Assembly: GCF_009604405.1 (NCBI RefSeq)
Contig: NZ_WEGK01000003.1
Location: 434,001 to 498,000 of the forward strand
From: Nocardia macrotermitis
Lineage (GTDB): Bacteria; Actinomycetota; Actinomycetes; Mycobacteriales; Mycobacteriaceae
Length of the DNA: 64,000 bases
Direction: 5' to 3'
Each line of letters opens with the position of its first letter. Position 1 is the stretch's first letter. The notes under the pieces are model-generated. The model was not told the DNA's origin. It worked only from the letters and a program-made list of their open reading frames with translations, and did not search any database. Shown here piece by piece: positions 1 to 7,988 of the stretch. The translations under genes were made by a program, and so were the position numbers.

Positions 1-7
1 TAGCTCA

Positions 8-193
8 TCAGAATCCCATGTGGGCGATGTCGGCGGGGATGAGGCGTCCGGCTTTGATCAAGCGGTGTTTGGCTTGTGCCTTGACGGGGCAGGTCGTGGT
101 GGGACATTCCAGGTGTTTCCGCATGATGAAGTGGGCGCAATCGGCGGTCATGATCGGTAAACGGTGATGGTCGATTACTGGAATATCGAGCAT
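8..193 (-). CDS. conserved-looking small Cys-containing protein, 61 aa
   Basis: Function not recognised. The frame stays open upstream to 430, but the ATG at 193 is the best start because a GGAG sits about 6 nt before it on the minus strand. The C-terminal 47 residues are basic and carry spaced cysteines and histidines (CAHF, LECPTTTCPVK), which could bind a metal or be structural. It is transcribed away from the XRE regulator at 434, so the two may share a promoter region. Small proteins of this kind are often found beside XRE/DUF397 pairs in actinomycetes, but I cannot name the family. Moderate confidence that it is coding. Confidence 0.5.
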   Translation of the reverse strand: MLDIPVIDHHRLPIMTADCAHFIMRKHLECPTTTCPVKAQAKHRLIKAGRLIPADIAHMGF

Positions 194-433
194 GGAATAC
201 TCCGAATTGGTATGGGTGCAGTGGATTACCCGGCGGACCAGATCAATTGGATTGTGTTGCAAACACTTTGGTATGTAGAATCTTGTGGCCGCCGGGGCGG
301 AACAAGTAGTACGCTGCCGGACAAGAGCGTGGAAGCTCTCGGTGGGCGAATCCCGGAAAATACTGTGCCGCTTCCGTAATGCCGCTCCACACCCATTCCA
401 AAATTCCGAGTCGAAGGACAGCGAGGTCATGCG

Positions 434-1315
434 ATGACCGGTTCGGCCGTGCCCCGACGCATGTTGGGTCGAGAACTGAAAAAACTGCGCGAGCAGTGCG
501 GTATGGCGGTGGTGGTCGCTGCCGAGGCGATCGAGGCGTCACCGCAGACCCTGTGGCGGATCGAGTCCGGGCAGCAGGGGCCGAAGCTGAAAGAGTTGTA
601 CGTCCGGGTGTTGTGTGAGATGTACGGTGCGCCAGCGGATCTCACCGAGGCGTTGGTCGGGCTCGTGGCCGAGACGAAGAAGCCGGGGTGGTGGCACAGC
701 AACTTCGCCGATCTCATCCCGGCCCACTTCGATCTCTTCATCGGATTCGAAGAGATTGCGACACGAATCACGAGCTTCCAGCTGACGATGGTCCCGGGCC
801 TCCTGCAAACGCCCGCCTATCGACGCGCTGTCGCCTGGATGGAGTTCCCCAATCATCCGTCCAGCGCGCTGGAACCGATGCTCGAGCTGCACAGACATCG
901 AGTGACCCGGCTCGAGAATGCCGTGGATCCGGTCGAGTTTCGAGTGTTTCTGAGCGAATCGGTCCTGGATCACCAGGTCGGCGGAGCTGGTGTGATGCGG
1001 GAGCAACTCGAGCATCTGGCGAATGTCGGTTGGGCACCGAATGTTTCGATTCGGATAGTTCCTCATCGGGTGGGCAGCCACCTGGGCTTGCTCGCCGGTT
1101 CCTTTGTGCTGATGGAGTTTCCATCTCACAAGACCTCGCGACTGACCGAACCCCCGGTGGTCTACGTACAGGGCTACACCGGTGCGCTCTACCTGGATCA
1201 AGAGTTCGAAATCAACCGCTATCGCTACGCGCTGACGCAGATCGACCGCGTAGCATTGGACGAAGACAAGAGCAGGGATCTGCTTCTGAAGGCAGCAAGG
1301 GAGTATCTGCCGTGA
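434..1315 (+). CDS. XRE-family transcriptional regulator with DUF5753 (Scr1-like)
   Basis: DNA-binding regulator of 293 aa. An N-terminal Cro/C1-type helix-turn-helix lies at about residues 10-65 (LGRELKKLREQCGM, then the recognition segment TLWRIESGQQGPK). The remainder matches the DUF5753 effector region of Streptomyces Scr1/BldB-partner proteins, including the conserved PGLLQTPAYRRAV and the C-terminal YLDQ/EINRY segments. The stop overlaps the GTG start of the DUF397 gene (GTGA), so the pair is translationally coupled. In Streptomyces such pairs act as regulator plus small antagonist or partner. The target genes here are unknown. Start at ATG 434; the family normally begins just before the HTH. 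Confidence 0.9.
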   Translation: MTGSAVPRRMLGRELKKLREQCGMAVVVAAEAIEASPQTLWRIESGQQGPKLKELYVRVLCEMYGAPADLTEALVGLVAETKKPGWWHSNFADLIPAHFDLFIGFEEIATRITSFQLTMVPGLLQTPAYRRAVAWMEFPNHPSSALEPMLELHRHRVTRLENAVDPVEFRVFLSESVLDHQVGGAGVMREQLEHLANVGWAPNVSIRIVPHRVGSHLGLLAGSFVLMEFPSHKTSRLTEPPVVYVQGYTGALYLDQEFEINRYRYALTQIDRVALDEDKSRDLLLKAAREYLP

Positions 1316-1518
1316 CCGTAAAACCCAGTGGCGCAGCATGGTTCAAGAGCAGCAGGTCCGCCAGCCAGGACACGTGCGTCGAGGTAGCCCACCTCGCCAA
1401 CAGCATGGTCGGCGTCCGCGACTCCACCAACCCCACCGGCCCGGCCCTGGTCTTCCCGCCCACAGCCTGGGACGCCTTCACCGACGCCCTCCACTCCGGC
1501 CACTACGACCTCCCCTGA
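1312..1518 (+). CDS. DUF397 small protein (Scr2-like partner)
   Basis: 68 aa, starting at a GTG that overlaps the stop of the upstream XRE gene. It contains the DUF397 signature: W-FKSSRS near residue 11, C-VEVA near 22, VRDS-N near 38 and the terminal AWDAFTDALHSG. In Streptomyces the DUF397 protein binds its XRE/DUF5753 neighbour and modulates it, so the two probably act as one switch. No separate promoter is visible. Confidence 0.9.
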   Translation: MTVKPSGAAWFKSSRSASQDTCVEVAHLANSMVGVRDSTNPTGPALVFPPTAWDAFTDALHSGHYDLP

Positions 1519-1687
1519 CGAAGCAGCGGCCCTGGAACTCAATCTCGTAGAACCCCAACGGATTCCGTTCCGGTTGCCCCGACCGTGCTCAGGCAACCGG
1601 AACACCCCTCGAATCCGGCGCCGCCGAATTTCTCGCGCGCAAAGTGGTTGACCGACAAGGCTTCCGGTGCAGTCCGACGGTGCCAGG

Positions 1688-1816
1688 ATTACGCCGAAGC
1701 AGGCAAACGGCGTATCCATCCGGGTCGGCCCACACGCAACCCCGCCACAGGATCTTCCCGGCATCGGCCTGGAAGTCATCCGGCTGCTTCGCTTGCAGCC
1801 CCTCCGGATCCATGAC
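1688..1816 (-). pseudogene. possible remnant of a VOC/glyoxalase-fold protein
   Basis: On the minus strand a short open stretch reads VMDPEGLQA...DFQADAG...ILWRGCVWADPDGYAVCLLR. The DPDG-x-x-x-C-L-L ending resembles the last strands of VOC (glyoxalase/bleomycin-resistance) proteins. There is no proper start or N-terminal half, so at best this is a decayed fragment. The rest of 1519-1935 shows no convincing gene. Low confidence. Confidence 0.2.
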
Positions 1817-1935
1817 ACCGCCGGCACTCGAACATCGTGGGGGCCGGACCGGCACTCCGGAACCTCCATGACAACCCCATTCCGGCTCACATCGACTCGC
1901 GCTGGTCAGCGGGCGTCAGTGCGCAGGGTGGGAAC

Positions 1936-1990
1936 TTTGGTAGTCTCCAGCGAGAATATTTGGTAGTCTGCGAGCGGAATATTTGGTAGT
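1936..1990 (+). repeat. three 23-bp-spaced direct repeats (TTTGGTAGT) upstream of the ATPase
   Basis: The nonamer TTTGGTAGT occurs at 1936, 1959 and 1982, exactly 23 bp apart. The last two copies are preceded by an identical AATA. The third copy ends 8 bp before the GTG start of the ATPase gene. The repeat could bind a repressor or be the promoter of a nearly leaderless mRNA; two turns of helix separate the copies. Confidence 0.7.
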
Positions 1991-1998
1991 TTCACTGC

Positions 1999-3306
1999 GT
2001 GAAGAGGCTTTCCGCAGGTGACTATCGAGCCAGAGTGATCGACCGGGAACTGAACGACACCTTGCGTTGGTCGGGGGCGGTGCTGATCGAAGGTCCCAAG
2101 GCGTGCGGTAAAACGCAGTCCGCCGCGCAGCGCGCGCAGACGGTCTGGGAGTTGGACAACGACCGGAACGGGCGTGTTCAGGCCATTTGGGAGACCGATG
2201 CGGGCAGGTTGCTCGACGGTGCTACGCCCGTGCTGCTGGATGAGTGGCAGACGTACCCCGGGTTGTGGAACATGGTGCGTCACGAGGTGGATGACCGGCG
2301 TGCGAAAGGTCAGTTCGTGCTGACCGGTTCGGCCACGCCGGACGATGATGCCCGTCGCCACTCGGGTGCAGGGCGTTTCGCGGTGTTGTCGATGCGCCCG
2401 ATGAGTCTGTACGAGTCCGGGCACTCGACCGGGAGGGTCTCGCTGTCCCGCTTGTTCGAGGGGGAGACGCCCGGACGGTGGGTCGATCCGGACTGGGATG
2501 CGCGGGCGGCCCTGACCGGTATCGCCGAGCGGGTTGCGGTGGGCGGGTGGCCCGGCAATCTGGACCTGGACACAGTGGACGCAGTACGGATGAACCAGGA
2601 GTATGTCCAGCTCATCCAGCACAATGACATTCCACGGATCGACGGGGTACGCCGCTCTCCCGACGTCGCTGCCAAGGTCATGCGGTCTTTCTCCCGGGGC
2701 ATTGCCACCCGCATGAGTGAACGCACGATCGCCTGCGATCTGCGTTGTGGTGAACTCGCCGATGGCGCCGAAGGTGATGACGCGACCAGCCGGAATGCGG
2801 TCAACACTCATTTGTCCGCGCTTCGCCGTCTGAAAATTGTCGAAGACCAGGACGCCTGGCAGCCCAGCCTGCGTTCGGCGCGTCAGTTGCAGACGACCCC
2901 CAAACGGCATTTCGTCGATCCGTCCATCGCGGTCGCGTGCCTCGGAGCATCACCCCGTACGCTTGCCGACGATCCACTGACCTTGGGTCACCTCTTCGAA
3001 TCCCTCGTTCTGCGTGATCTCCGGGTGTATTCCCAACCCCTGCGCGGGCGGGCTTTCTTCTACCGTGACTCCAAACAGTTGGAAGTGGATACGATCCTGG
3101 TTCTGCCCGACGGCCGTTGGGCCGCAATCGAAGTCAAGCTCTCCGATTCCGCGGACGCCATCGGTTCCGCCGTCAGAACCCTGGACGCCATGACCGAGCA
3201 GGTCGCCGACAGCCGGTGCGCTTTCAAGGCCGTCATCACCAACGGCGGCGCCATCCGCACCCGAGGCGATATCCACATCATCCCCATAACCCACCTCGCA
3301 CCCTGA
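1999..3306 (+). CDS. AAA ATPase with DUF4143 domain
   Basis: 435 aa. An N-terminal AAA_14-type P-loop ATPase (GPKACGKT at about residues 32-39, Walker B LLDEWQ near 80, sensor LTGSATP near 110) is followed by the DUF4143 helical region. Near the C-terminus is a PD-(D/E)xK-like nuclease core (VDTILVLPDGRWAAIEVK). Family members are widespread, often solitary and accessory; biochemical role largely unknown. The GTG start has no Shine-Dalgarno sequence and lies 8 bp after a triple direct repeat, which suggests a leaderless transcript. The N-terminal DYRARVIDRELN fits the usual beginning of the family. Convergent with the lipase at 3377. Confidence 0.85.
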   Translation: MKRLSAGDYRARVIDRELNDTLRWSGAVLIEGPKACGKTQSAAQRAQTVWELDNDRNGRVQAIWETDAGRLLDGATPVLLDEWQTYPGLWNMVRHEVDDRRAKGQFVLTGSATPDDDARRHSGAGRFAVLSMRPMSLYESGHSTGRVSLSRLFEGETPGRWVDPDWDARAALTGIAERVAVGGWPGNLDLDTVDAVRMNQEYVQLIQHNDIPRIDGVRRSPDVAAKVMRSFSRGIATRMSERTIACDLRCGELADGAEGDDATSRNAVNTHLSALRRLKIVEDQDAWQPSLRSARQLQTTPKRHFVDPSIAVACLGASPRTLADDPLTLGHLFESLVLRDLRVYSQPLRGRAFFYRDSKQLEVDTILVLPDGRWAAIEVKLSDSADAIGSAVRTLDAMTEQVADSRCAFKAVITNGGAIRTRGDIHIIPITHLAP

Positions 3307-3376
3307 ATCGGTGGAGCGAGCGGATGCGTGGGGGTCGGAGCTGTTGACGTGGTAGGTGCGGTCGGTGATCGATCGG

Positions 3377-4690
3377 TCAGTTGATCGTGCAGCCGGAGAT
3401 GGGCTTCCCGTTCAACCGGTCGACCAGATAACTGATCGCGTTGTTGGTGCCGTAACCATCGATCAATTCGGGGCCGAAATGGTTCGGCAGGGTTGCGCCG
3501 GGGAGGATCGGGGGGAGGTTGTTGGTGCGGAAGGTGACCGTGGCCCCCTGGGCGCACCAGTCGGTGGCGAGTTGGCGGGCCTGGCCGTAGGGGACGGTGT
3601 CGTCGTTGCGGCCGCTGGTGATCAGGACCGGGGAACTCGGGCGCAGGGTGCCGATGCGTTGTTCGTTCAGGACCTCGACTGCGCCGGGGATGGTGTTGAG
3701 GTGCTCCAGCATCGAGCGGTGGTCCACGGTGAGGTCGCTGGTGTGCATGAAGGGCTGCTTCACGATGACGTCGCCGATGCATTCGGTGGACAGCGTATGC
3801 AGCATCGCCTTGCCCTGCGGGGTCGCCGCGGCGTCCAGCGCGCCCTGCAACTGCGGGTTCCGGGCCAGGAAGCCGTTGATGGCGAATCCGATGACGCCGC
3901 TGATCAACGTCCCGTCGACCTGCGCGAGCACCTTCGCCAGATCCGCCGGGGGCGCACCGGCCCAGGTGCCCTTCAGATTCAACTCGGGCGCGTAGCTCGG
4001 CTGCAATTCCGCGGCCGCGGCGGTCGCACCGCCGCCCTGGGAGTAGCCCCACAGGACCAGGGGAGTGCTCTCGGAAACGCCGCCGAGCCGATTCGCCGCC
4101 CGCGCGCCGTCGAGTGCCGCGTGCGCCTCCTCGGCCCGGTTCACGTAGGTGTGCAACCCGGGCGTCCCCAGCCCGATGTAGTCGGTGACCAGCACCCGAG
4201 CGCCCATCGAACTCCACGCCGCCGCCGCGATCACCTCCTGATTCGGCGACATCGACAGCGGATCGGTGCTGACGACGAAACCGGTGGAGAACGCGATCGA
4301 CGGCGCGCACTGGGTGCCCTGCCCGACCGTGCCCGGCGCGATCACCACCGTCGGACGCGGGCCGTTCCCCTCCCACGCCCGCGTCGGCTCGATGTAGGTG
4401 CCGCTGACCGCGACCGGCGCGCTGTCCTGGGTGCGCGAGGTGTACATCACGCGCTGCGCGGCCACCGGCCACTGCCCGCCGCCGCCCGGCAACGTCGCGT
4501 AGATCGGCATCGGCTCGGACTTCACGACCGCACCCGACTGCGCGGGCAGCTGTGCGGGCGGGGTGTAGAACGCGCTGACGGGTGCGGCCTCGACCGCGCC
4601 GGTGCCCGCGACGCAGGATCCGGCGGCCACCGCCACGGCGGCGGCGGTGCACACGGCGAACCGGCGTAGTCGCGAATCATGTTCTCGCAC
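3377..4690 (-). CDS. secreted lipase of the LIP family (PF03583)
   Basis: 437 aa from a GTG start, chosen because GAGGGG precedes it by about 8 nt and a Sec-type signal peptide follows directly (RLRRF, hydrophobic Ala-rich core, cleavage near AVEAAP at about 36). The mature protein is a fungal/actinobacterial secretory lipase: nucleophile motif GYSQG at 215-219, candidate acid RNDD at 361-364 and His in NHFG near 404. It would hydrolyse triacylglycerol or sterol esters outside the cell. The gene lies 86 bp downstream of the cholesterol-oxidase-like gene on the same strand, so ester hydrolysis followed by sterol oxidation is a reasonable shared role. Confidence 0.88.
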   Translation of the reverse strand: MREHDSRLRRFAVCTAAAVAVAAGSCVAGTGAVEAAPVSAFYTPPAQLPAQSGAVVKSEPMPIYATLPGGGGQWPVAAQRVMYTSRTQDSAPVAVSGTYIEPTRAWEGNGPRPTVVIAPGTVGQGTQCAPSIAFSTGFVVSTDPLSMSPNQEVIAAAAWSSMGARVLVTDYIGLGTPGLHTYVNRAEEAHAALDGARAANRLGGVSESTPLVLWGYSQGGGATAAAAELQPSYAPELNLKGTWAGAPPADLAKVLAQVDGTLISGVIGFAINGFLARNPQLQGALDAAATPQGKAMLHTLSTECIGDVIVKQPFMHTSDLTVDHRSMLEHLNTIPGAVEVLNEQRIGTLRPSSPVLITSGRNDDTVPYGQARQLATDWCAQGATVTFRTNNLPPILPGATLPNHFGPELIDGYGTNNAISYLVDRLNGKPISGCTIN

Positions 4691-4776
4691 TGGTGTTTCC
4701 CCTCTGTTGAAGCCTGGGCTCGCCGAAGTACGGACCGGTCGCGGTCCGGGCGGTCGAGCGTGAATTCGGTCGAATC

Positions 4777-6363
4777 TCAGATGATGCTGCCCACGTCCTG
4801 CGGTACGAGATGGTCCATGGCGCGTTCGGCCACGGCCGCGATGGTCATCGACGGGTTGCACGCCCCGCAGTTGCCGGGGATCAGCGCGCCGTCGAGCACG
4901 TAGAGTCCGCGCTGTCCGTGCACGCGGCCGTTCGCGTCGCAGACCGGGCCCATGTTCGCCCCGCCCAGCGGATGCCAGGTGGACGGGAAGGCCAGGTTGG
5001 TGTCGGTCAGAACGCCGCCGGGGCCCGCGATCTTGTTGGCCAGCGGCCCGATCCGGCCGTTCTGGATGACCGCGTCACCCTCGTGCGGCCAGCGCAGTAC
5101 GGCGTTGTCGTCGGCGGCGGTGTACTCGAAATGTCCGCGCGCCTTGCTCACGCCGTAGCCGACCATCATCGTGCTGTGCATGTCCGTGCCCATCGGGGGG
5201 ATGGACGCCTGGATGACGGTGGCCGCGGTCGCCGGATCACTCCAGTTCAGGCTGCCGTAGACGACCGGTCCGCCCTGCGGGTAACCGAACGACTCGTTCG
5301 GCTGGGACCACAGGTAGATGCGGTCGGCGTTGGTGCCCCAGTTGCCGCCCAGACCGTCGGGCATGTCCGGGATGTGCCCCTTGGCCGACGCGCGCACCAG
5401 CAGTTTGGTCGTGTTCAGGCTGCCCGCGGCCATGATCAGCGCCGGGGTGGTGAGGATGAGGTTCTCCAGGACCTTGCCGGAGGTGTCGAGCCGGTTCACC
5501 GTGACCGTCCAGCGGCCGTTGGCGGCGCGCTGGATGTCGGTGACCTCGTGCAGCGTGCGAACCTCGACCTTGCCGGTGGCCTCGCCCGCGGCGATGTAGG
5601 TGACGTCGACCGAATGCTTACCGCCGTTGTTGACGCCCAGCGCGCCCGCGCCGTTGGTGTACGACGGGGTCATCTTGCCGTGCAGCTCGTCCAGCGCGTA
5701 GTTCCAGTCGATCGGCATCGGGATCTTCGACACCGGGAGTCCGGCCTTGCGGGCGTGTTCGGCGAAGACGCGCGCGGCCTTGTAGTTCGGACTCTGGATC
5801 AGGGCGTCGGGCGCGGTCTCGAGTTGCAGCATCCGCGACACGCGCGGGTAGTGCACCCGGTTCATCGTCTTCCAGTCCAGGTCCACCGGGAACATGGACG
5901 CGAACACGGCCTCGGTCGGCTCGAGCGACATGCCTTGGTAGACAAGCGATCCGCCGCCGACGCCCGCCGCGCACAGGGCGGTCATGTTGTCCCCGGACAC
6001 GGCCTCGAGCAGGCCGGTGTAGGGCTCGAAGATCAGCGGGGCGCCGAACAGGTTCGGGTTCGAGCGGTACCACAGGATGCGTTTGTCGGGCTTGGTGGCC
6101 AGCGGGAACGTGTCGGCGTTCGGCCCGGTCTGCCAGCGTCGGCCGCGCTCGAGCACCAGCACCGGAACCCCCGCCTGCGCCAGTCGCAGCGATGCCACGC
6201 CGCCGCCGAAGCCCGAGCCGATCACGATGACGCGATGCTCCTCGCGGGTCACCCGGACGCGTGCGGACGGACCCGAATCGGCGCGGGCGATTCCCGTGCT
6301 CGCCAGCGCGACGCCGGTGGCAGCGGTCGCGCCCAGGAAGGAGCGACGCGAGAGTGCGGGCAT
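4777..6363 (-). CDS. Tat-exported GMC oxidoreductase, class I cholesterol-oxidase-like
   Basis: 528 aa. A Tat signal (SRRSFLGA at 5-12, cleavage near ARADS at 30) precedes a GMC flavoprotein fold with the FAD dinucleotide motif VIGSGFGG (47-54). Other marks of Streptomyces/Rhodococcus cholesterol oxidase are VGGGSLVYQGM near 135, NNGGKHSVDVTYIAA near 245, HPLGG with the active-site His near 464, and the CNPSMT Asn near 503. By eye alignment the Glu that acts in isomerisation in the Streptomyces enzyme falls in VIQASIPPMG (about 383-392), where no Glu is present. So 3-beta-hydroxysterol oxidation is likely but the substrate or isomerase step may differ. Grouped with a lipase downstream and TetR genes upstream. 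Confidence 0.88.
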   Translation of the reverse strand: MPALSRRSFLGATAATGVALASTGIARADSGPSARVRVTREEHRVIVIGSGFGGGVASLRLAQAGVPVLVLERGRRWQTGPNADTFPLATKPDKRILWYRSNPNLFGAPLIFEPYTGLLEAVSGDNMTALCAAGVGGGSLVYQGMSLEPTEAVFASMFPVDLDWKTMNRVHYPRVSRMLQLETAPDALIQSPNYKAARVFAEHARKAGLPVSKIPMPIDWNYALDELHGKMTPSYTNGAGALGVNNGGKHSVDVTYIAAGEATGKVEVRTLHEVTDIQRAANGRWTVTVNRLDTSGKVLENLILTTPALIMAAGSLNTTKLLVRASAKGHIPDMPDGLGGNWGTNADRIYLWSQPNESFGYPQGGPVVYGSLNWSDPATAATVIQASIPPMGTDMHSTMMVGYGVSKARGHFEYTAADDNAVLRWPHEGDAVIQNGRIGPLANKIAGPGGVLTDTNLAFPSTWHPLGGANMGPVCDANGRVHGQRGLYVLDGALIPGNCGACNPSMTIAAVAERAMDHLVPQDVGSII

Positions 6364-6482
6364 GTATGACCTCCAGAACGCCGACGGACATCTCCGCAGA
6401 CGGCGAGGCCGAGAATCCCGACCACCCGCTGCTCTGCGGAAGTTTGCCCGGATCGGCGTGTCCGGGCTCGCTCAAACTAGAC

Positions 6483-6517
6483 AGTAACTTACTGGAGTGT
6501 CAAGAATTACACTGTAA
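6483..6517. promoter_or_regulatory. paired inverted repeats upstream of the cholesterol-oxidase-like gene
   Basis: Two perfect short palindromes lie in the 162-bp gap between the TetR gene at 6526 and the oxidase: AGTAA-C-TTACT at 6483-6493 and TTACA-C-TGTAA at 6507-6517, with centres 24 bp apart. Their size and spacing suit a TetR-type dimer pair. The adjacent TetR proteins are the natural candidates. Binding is inferred. Confidence 0.5.
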
Positions 6518-6525
6518 GACTGAGG

Positions 6526-7128
6526 TCAGCGGGGTGTGAGCGACAACGCAGGCACCACCCACCGCGCTATCAGGCGGCGCAGATCCTCGTCGGACTCGAT
6601 GTCCGGATCGTCGAACAGCACCACCGACAACCCCAGCCGGATCCCGATCTGCGCGATATCGTCCAGGTGCGGCGCGATCGTCGGATCCAGCTTGATGAGC
6701 GGCCGAAGCAACTCGTGGGCAATGGGTTTCGCGCGCGCGAGCATATCGGCGTCGAAGATCGGGTTACCGGGTTCGATCCGTACCAGCCGCGCCAGAATCG
6801 GGTCGTTCCGCACCACCGCCCGCCCCACGACGAACAGTTCGACCACGTATTCGGCAACGTCATCGATCTCCGCGAGCCGGCTCCGCAACCCGTTCGTCGC
6901 CCGCAGCAACAGATCAGCCATCGCCTGTGACACCAGATCCTCACGCGACCCGAAATTCGAATACACCGTCTGCCGGGTAACCCCCGCCGCCTGCGCCGCC
7001 GCCGCAATATTCACCCCACCGAACCCCTCACTCGCAATCAACCCGAGTGTGGCATCCAAAATCTTCCGCTGCGACCGCATCCCCCCAGTATCTGCCATGG
7101 TCGGCGGGGGTGTGTCGAGAGTCGCCAC
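6526..7128 (-). CDS. TetR/AcrR family transcriptional regulator
   Basis: 200 aa. The N-terminal HTH spans about residues 18-62 (RKILDATLGLIASEGFGG, then AQAAGVTRQTVYSNFGSREDL). The C-terminal helical ligand-binding region has no family I can name. The GTG start at 7128 has a poor ribosome site; an in-frame ATG at 7098 is the alternative. It sits between a second TetR gene (34 bp upstream, same strand) and the cholesterol-oxidase-like gene, so it probably controls the oxidase-lipase unit. Confidence 0.88.
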   Translation of the reverse strand: MATLDTPPPTMADTGGMRSQRKILDATLGLIASEGFGGVNIAAAAQAAGVTRQTVYSNFGSREDLVSQAMADLLLRATNGLRSRLAEIDDVAEYVVELFVVGRAVVRNDPILARLVRIEPGNPIFDADMLARAKPIAHELLRPLIKLDPTIAPHLDDIAQIGIRLGLSVVLFDDPDIESDEDLRRLIARWVVPALSLTPR

Positions 7129-7162
7129 AGTCCTGCGAAGCGAATCGTCCCGACCTGCGCGG

Positions 7163-7882
7163 TCAGCCCGCGTCGGAGTGGCGGGGGGTGTCGCGTTCCT
7201 CGGGGGGTGAGCCTGCGGCGACCTCCATGCCGCGGTTGAACGCCGCGATGACGGTGGGGTCGAGGCGGAAGGGTTGTTCGGGGTCGGCGATGGTAGGGCG
7301 GTCGCGGGCGCGGCGGGCGGCCGGTTCGTTGTTGGCGGTCAGGCGGCGCATCACGCGTTCGAGGATGGGGAGGATCTCGGTGATCTGGAGGGTTTTGTCG
7401 GCGACGCGGCCCATCAGGGCGTAGGCCATGTTGGCCAGGACCAGGCCGACGTCCTCGATGTATTCGGGGTCCGCGCCGCCGAAGATCTGACCGGCCACCG
7501 GGAGTACCGCGTCCAGGCCCTGGGTGTCGAGGCGGGTGCCGCCGGGGCCGGAGCGGGCGCGGTGGAACGCCTCGAGCATCTTCGGGTTGCTCTCCCACGG
7601 CTGGAAGACATGGTGCAGTACGCGCATCAGGCCGTCGTAGAGGGATTCCTCCGGCGCGGGCGGGGTCAGGTCGGGGTAGGCGTGATCGGCCATCCAGCGT
7701 TCGATCGCGGTGACGATCAACTCGTCGCGGGTGCGGAACAGTTTGTAGACCGTGGCCAGCGAGACGCGGGCGCGACGCGCCACCTCGCGCAGCTGCACCG
7801 CGTCGTAGCCTTCGGTTTGCAGCAATGTGAGCACCACGTCGATGATCTGCTCCGACGCGTCGCGTCCTGGCGCCCTGCTCAC
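7163..7882 (-). CDS. TetR/AcrR family transcriptional regulator
   Basis: 239 aa from a GTG start. HTH at about residues 10-55 (TLLQTEGYDAVQLREVARR, ARVSLATVYKLFRTRDEL), followed by a helical C-terminal domain and a Pro/Arg-rich tail that ends within 35 bp of the next TetR gene. The YDAVQLREVA...TVYKLF pattern recalls regulators beside steroid and fatty-acid genes, but there is not enough to assign KstR-type function. A GTAAC-ACG-GTTAC palindrome sits 10 bp upstream of the start, consistent with autoregulation. Downstream of the acyl-CoA ligase on the same strand (107-bp gap). Confidence 0.88.
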   Translation of the reverse strand: MSRAPGRDASEQIIDVVLTLLQTEGYDAVQLREVARRARVSLATVYKLFRTRDELIVTAIERWMADHAYPDLTPPAPEESLYDGLMRVLHHVFQPWESNPKMLEAFHRARSGPGGTRLDTQGLDAVLPVAGQIFGGADPEYIEDVGLVLANMAYALMGRVADKTLQITEILPILERVMRRLTANNEPAARRARDRPTIADPEQPFRLDPTVIAAFNRGMEVAAGSPPEERDTPRHSDAG

Positions 7883-7891
7883 CGGATTACT

Positions 7892-7904
7892 GTAACACGG
7901 TTAC
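7892..7904. promoter_or_regulatory. palindromic operator candidate before the TetR gene
   Basis: GTAAC-ACG-GTTAC is a perfect inverted repeat whose last base is 10 bp from the GTG start at 7882. A further TTACTG flanks it on each side (7887-7892 and 7901-7906), so the site may hold two overlapping half-site pairs. This is typical of TetR autoregulation; the binding protein is inferred. Confidence 0.5.
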
Positions 7905-7988
7905 TGGGAGTGGCGTGACCCACTCGACCAGGCGCGGAACTTTTGCGGCGCAACACTATTGGGAACGCAGCGTACATCCTCACACCGC

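Noticed and set aside
3060-4652. 530-codon open frame opposite and beside the lipase and ATPase
   Set aside because: Arg/Gly/Pro-rich composition, no domain, fully overlapped by well-supported genes; a GC-bias shadow.
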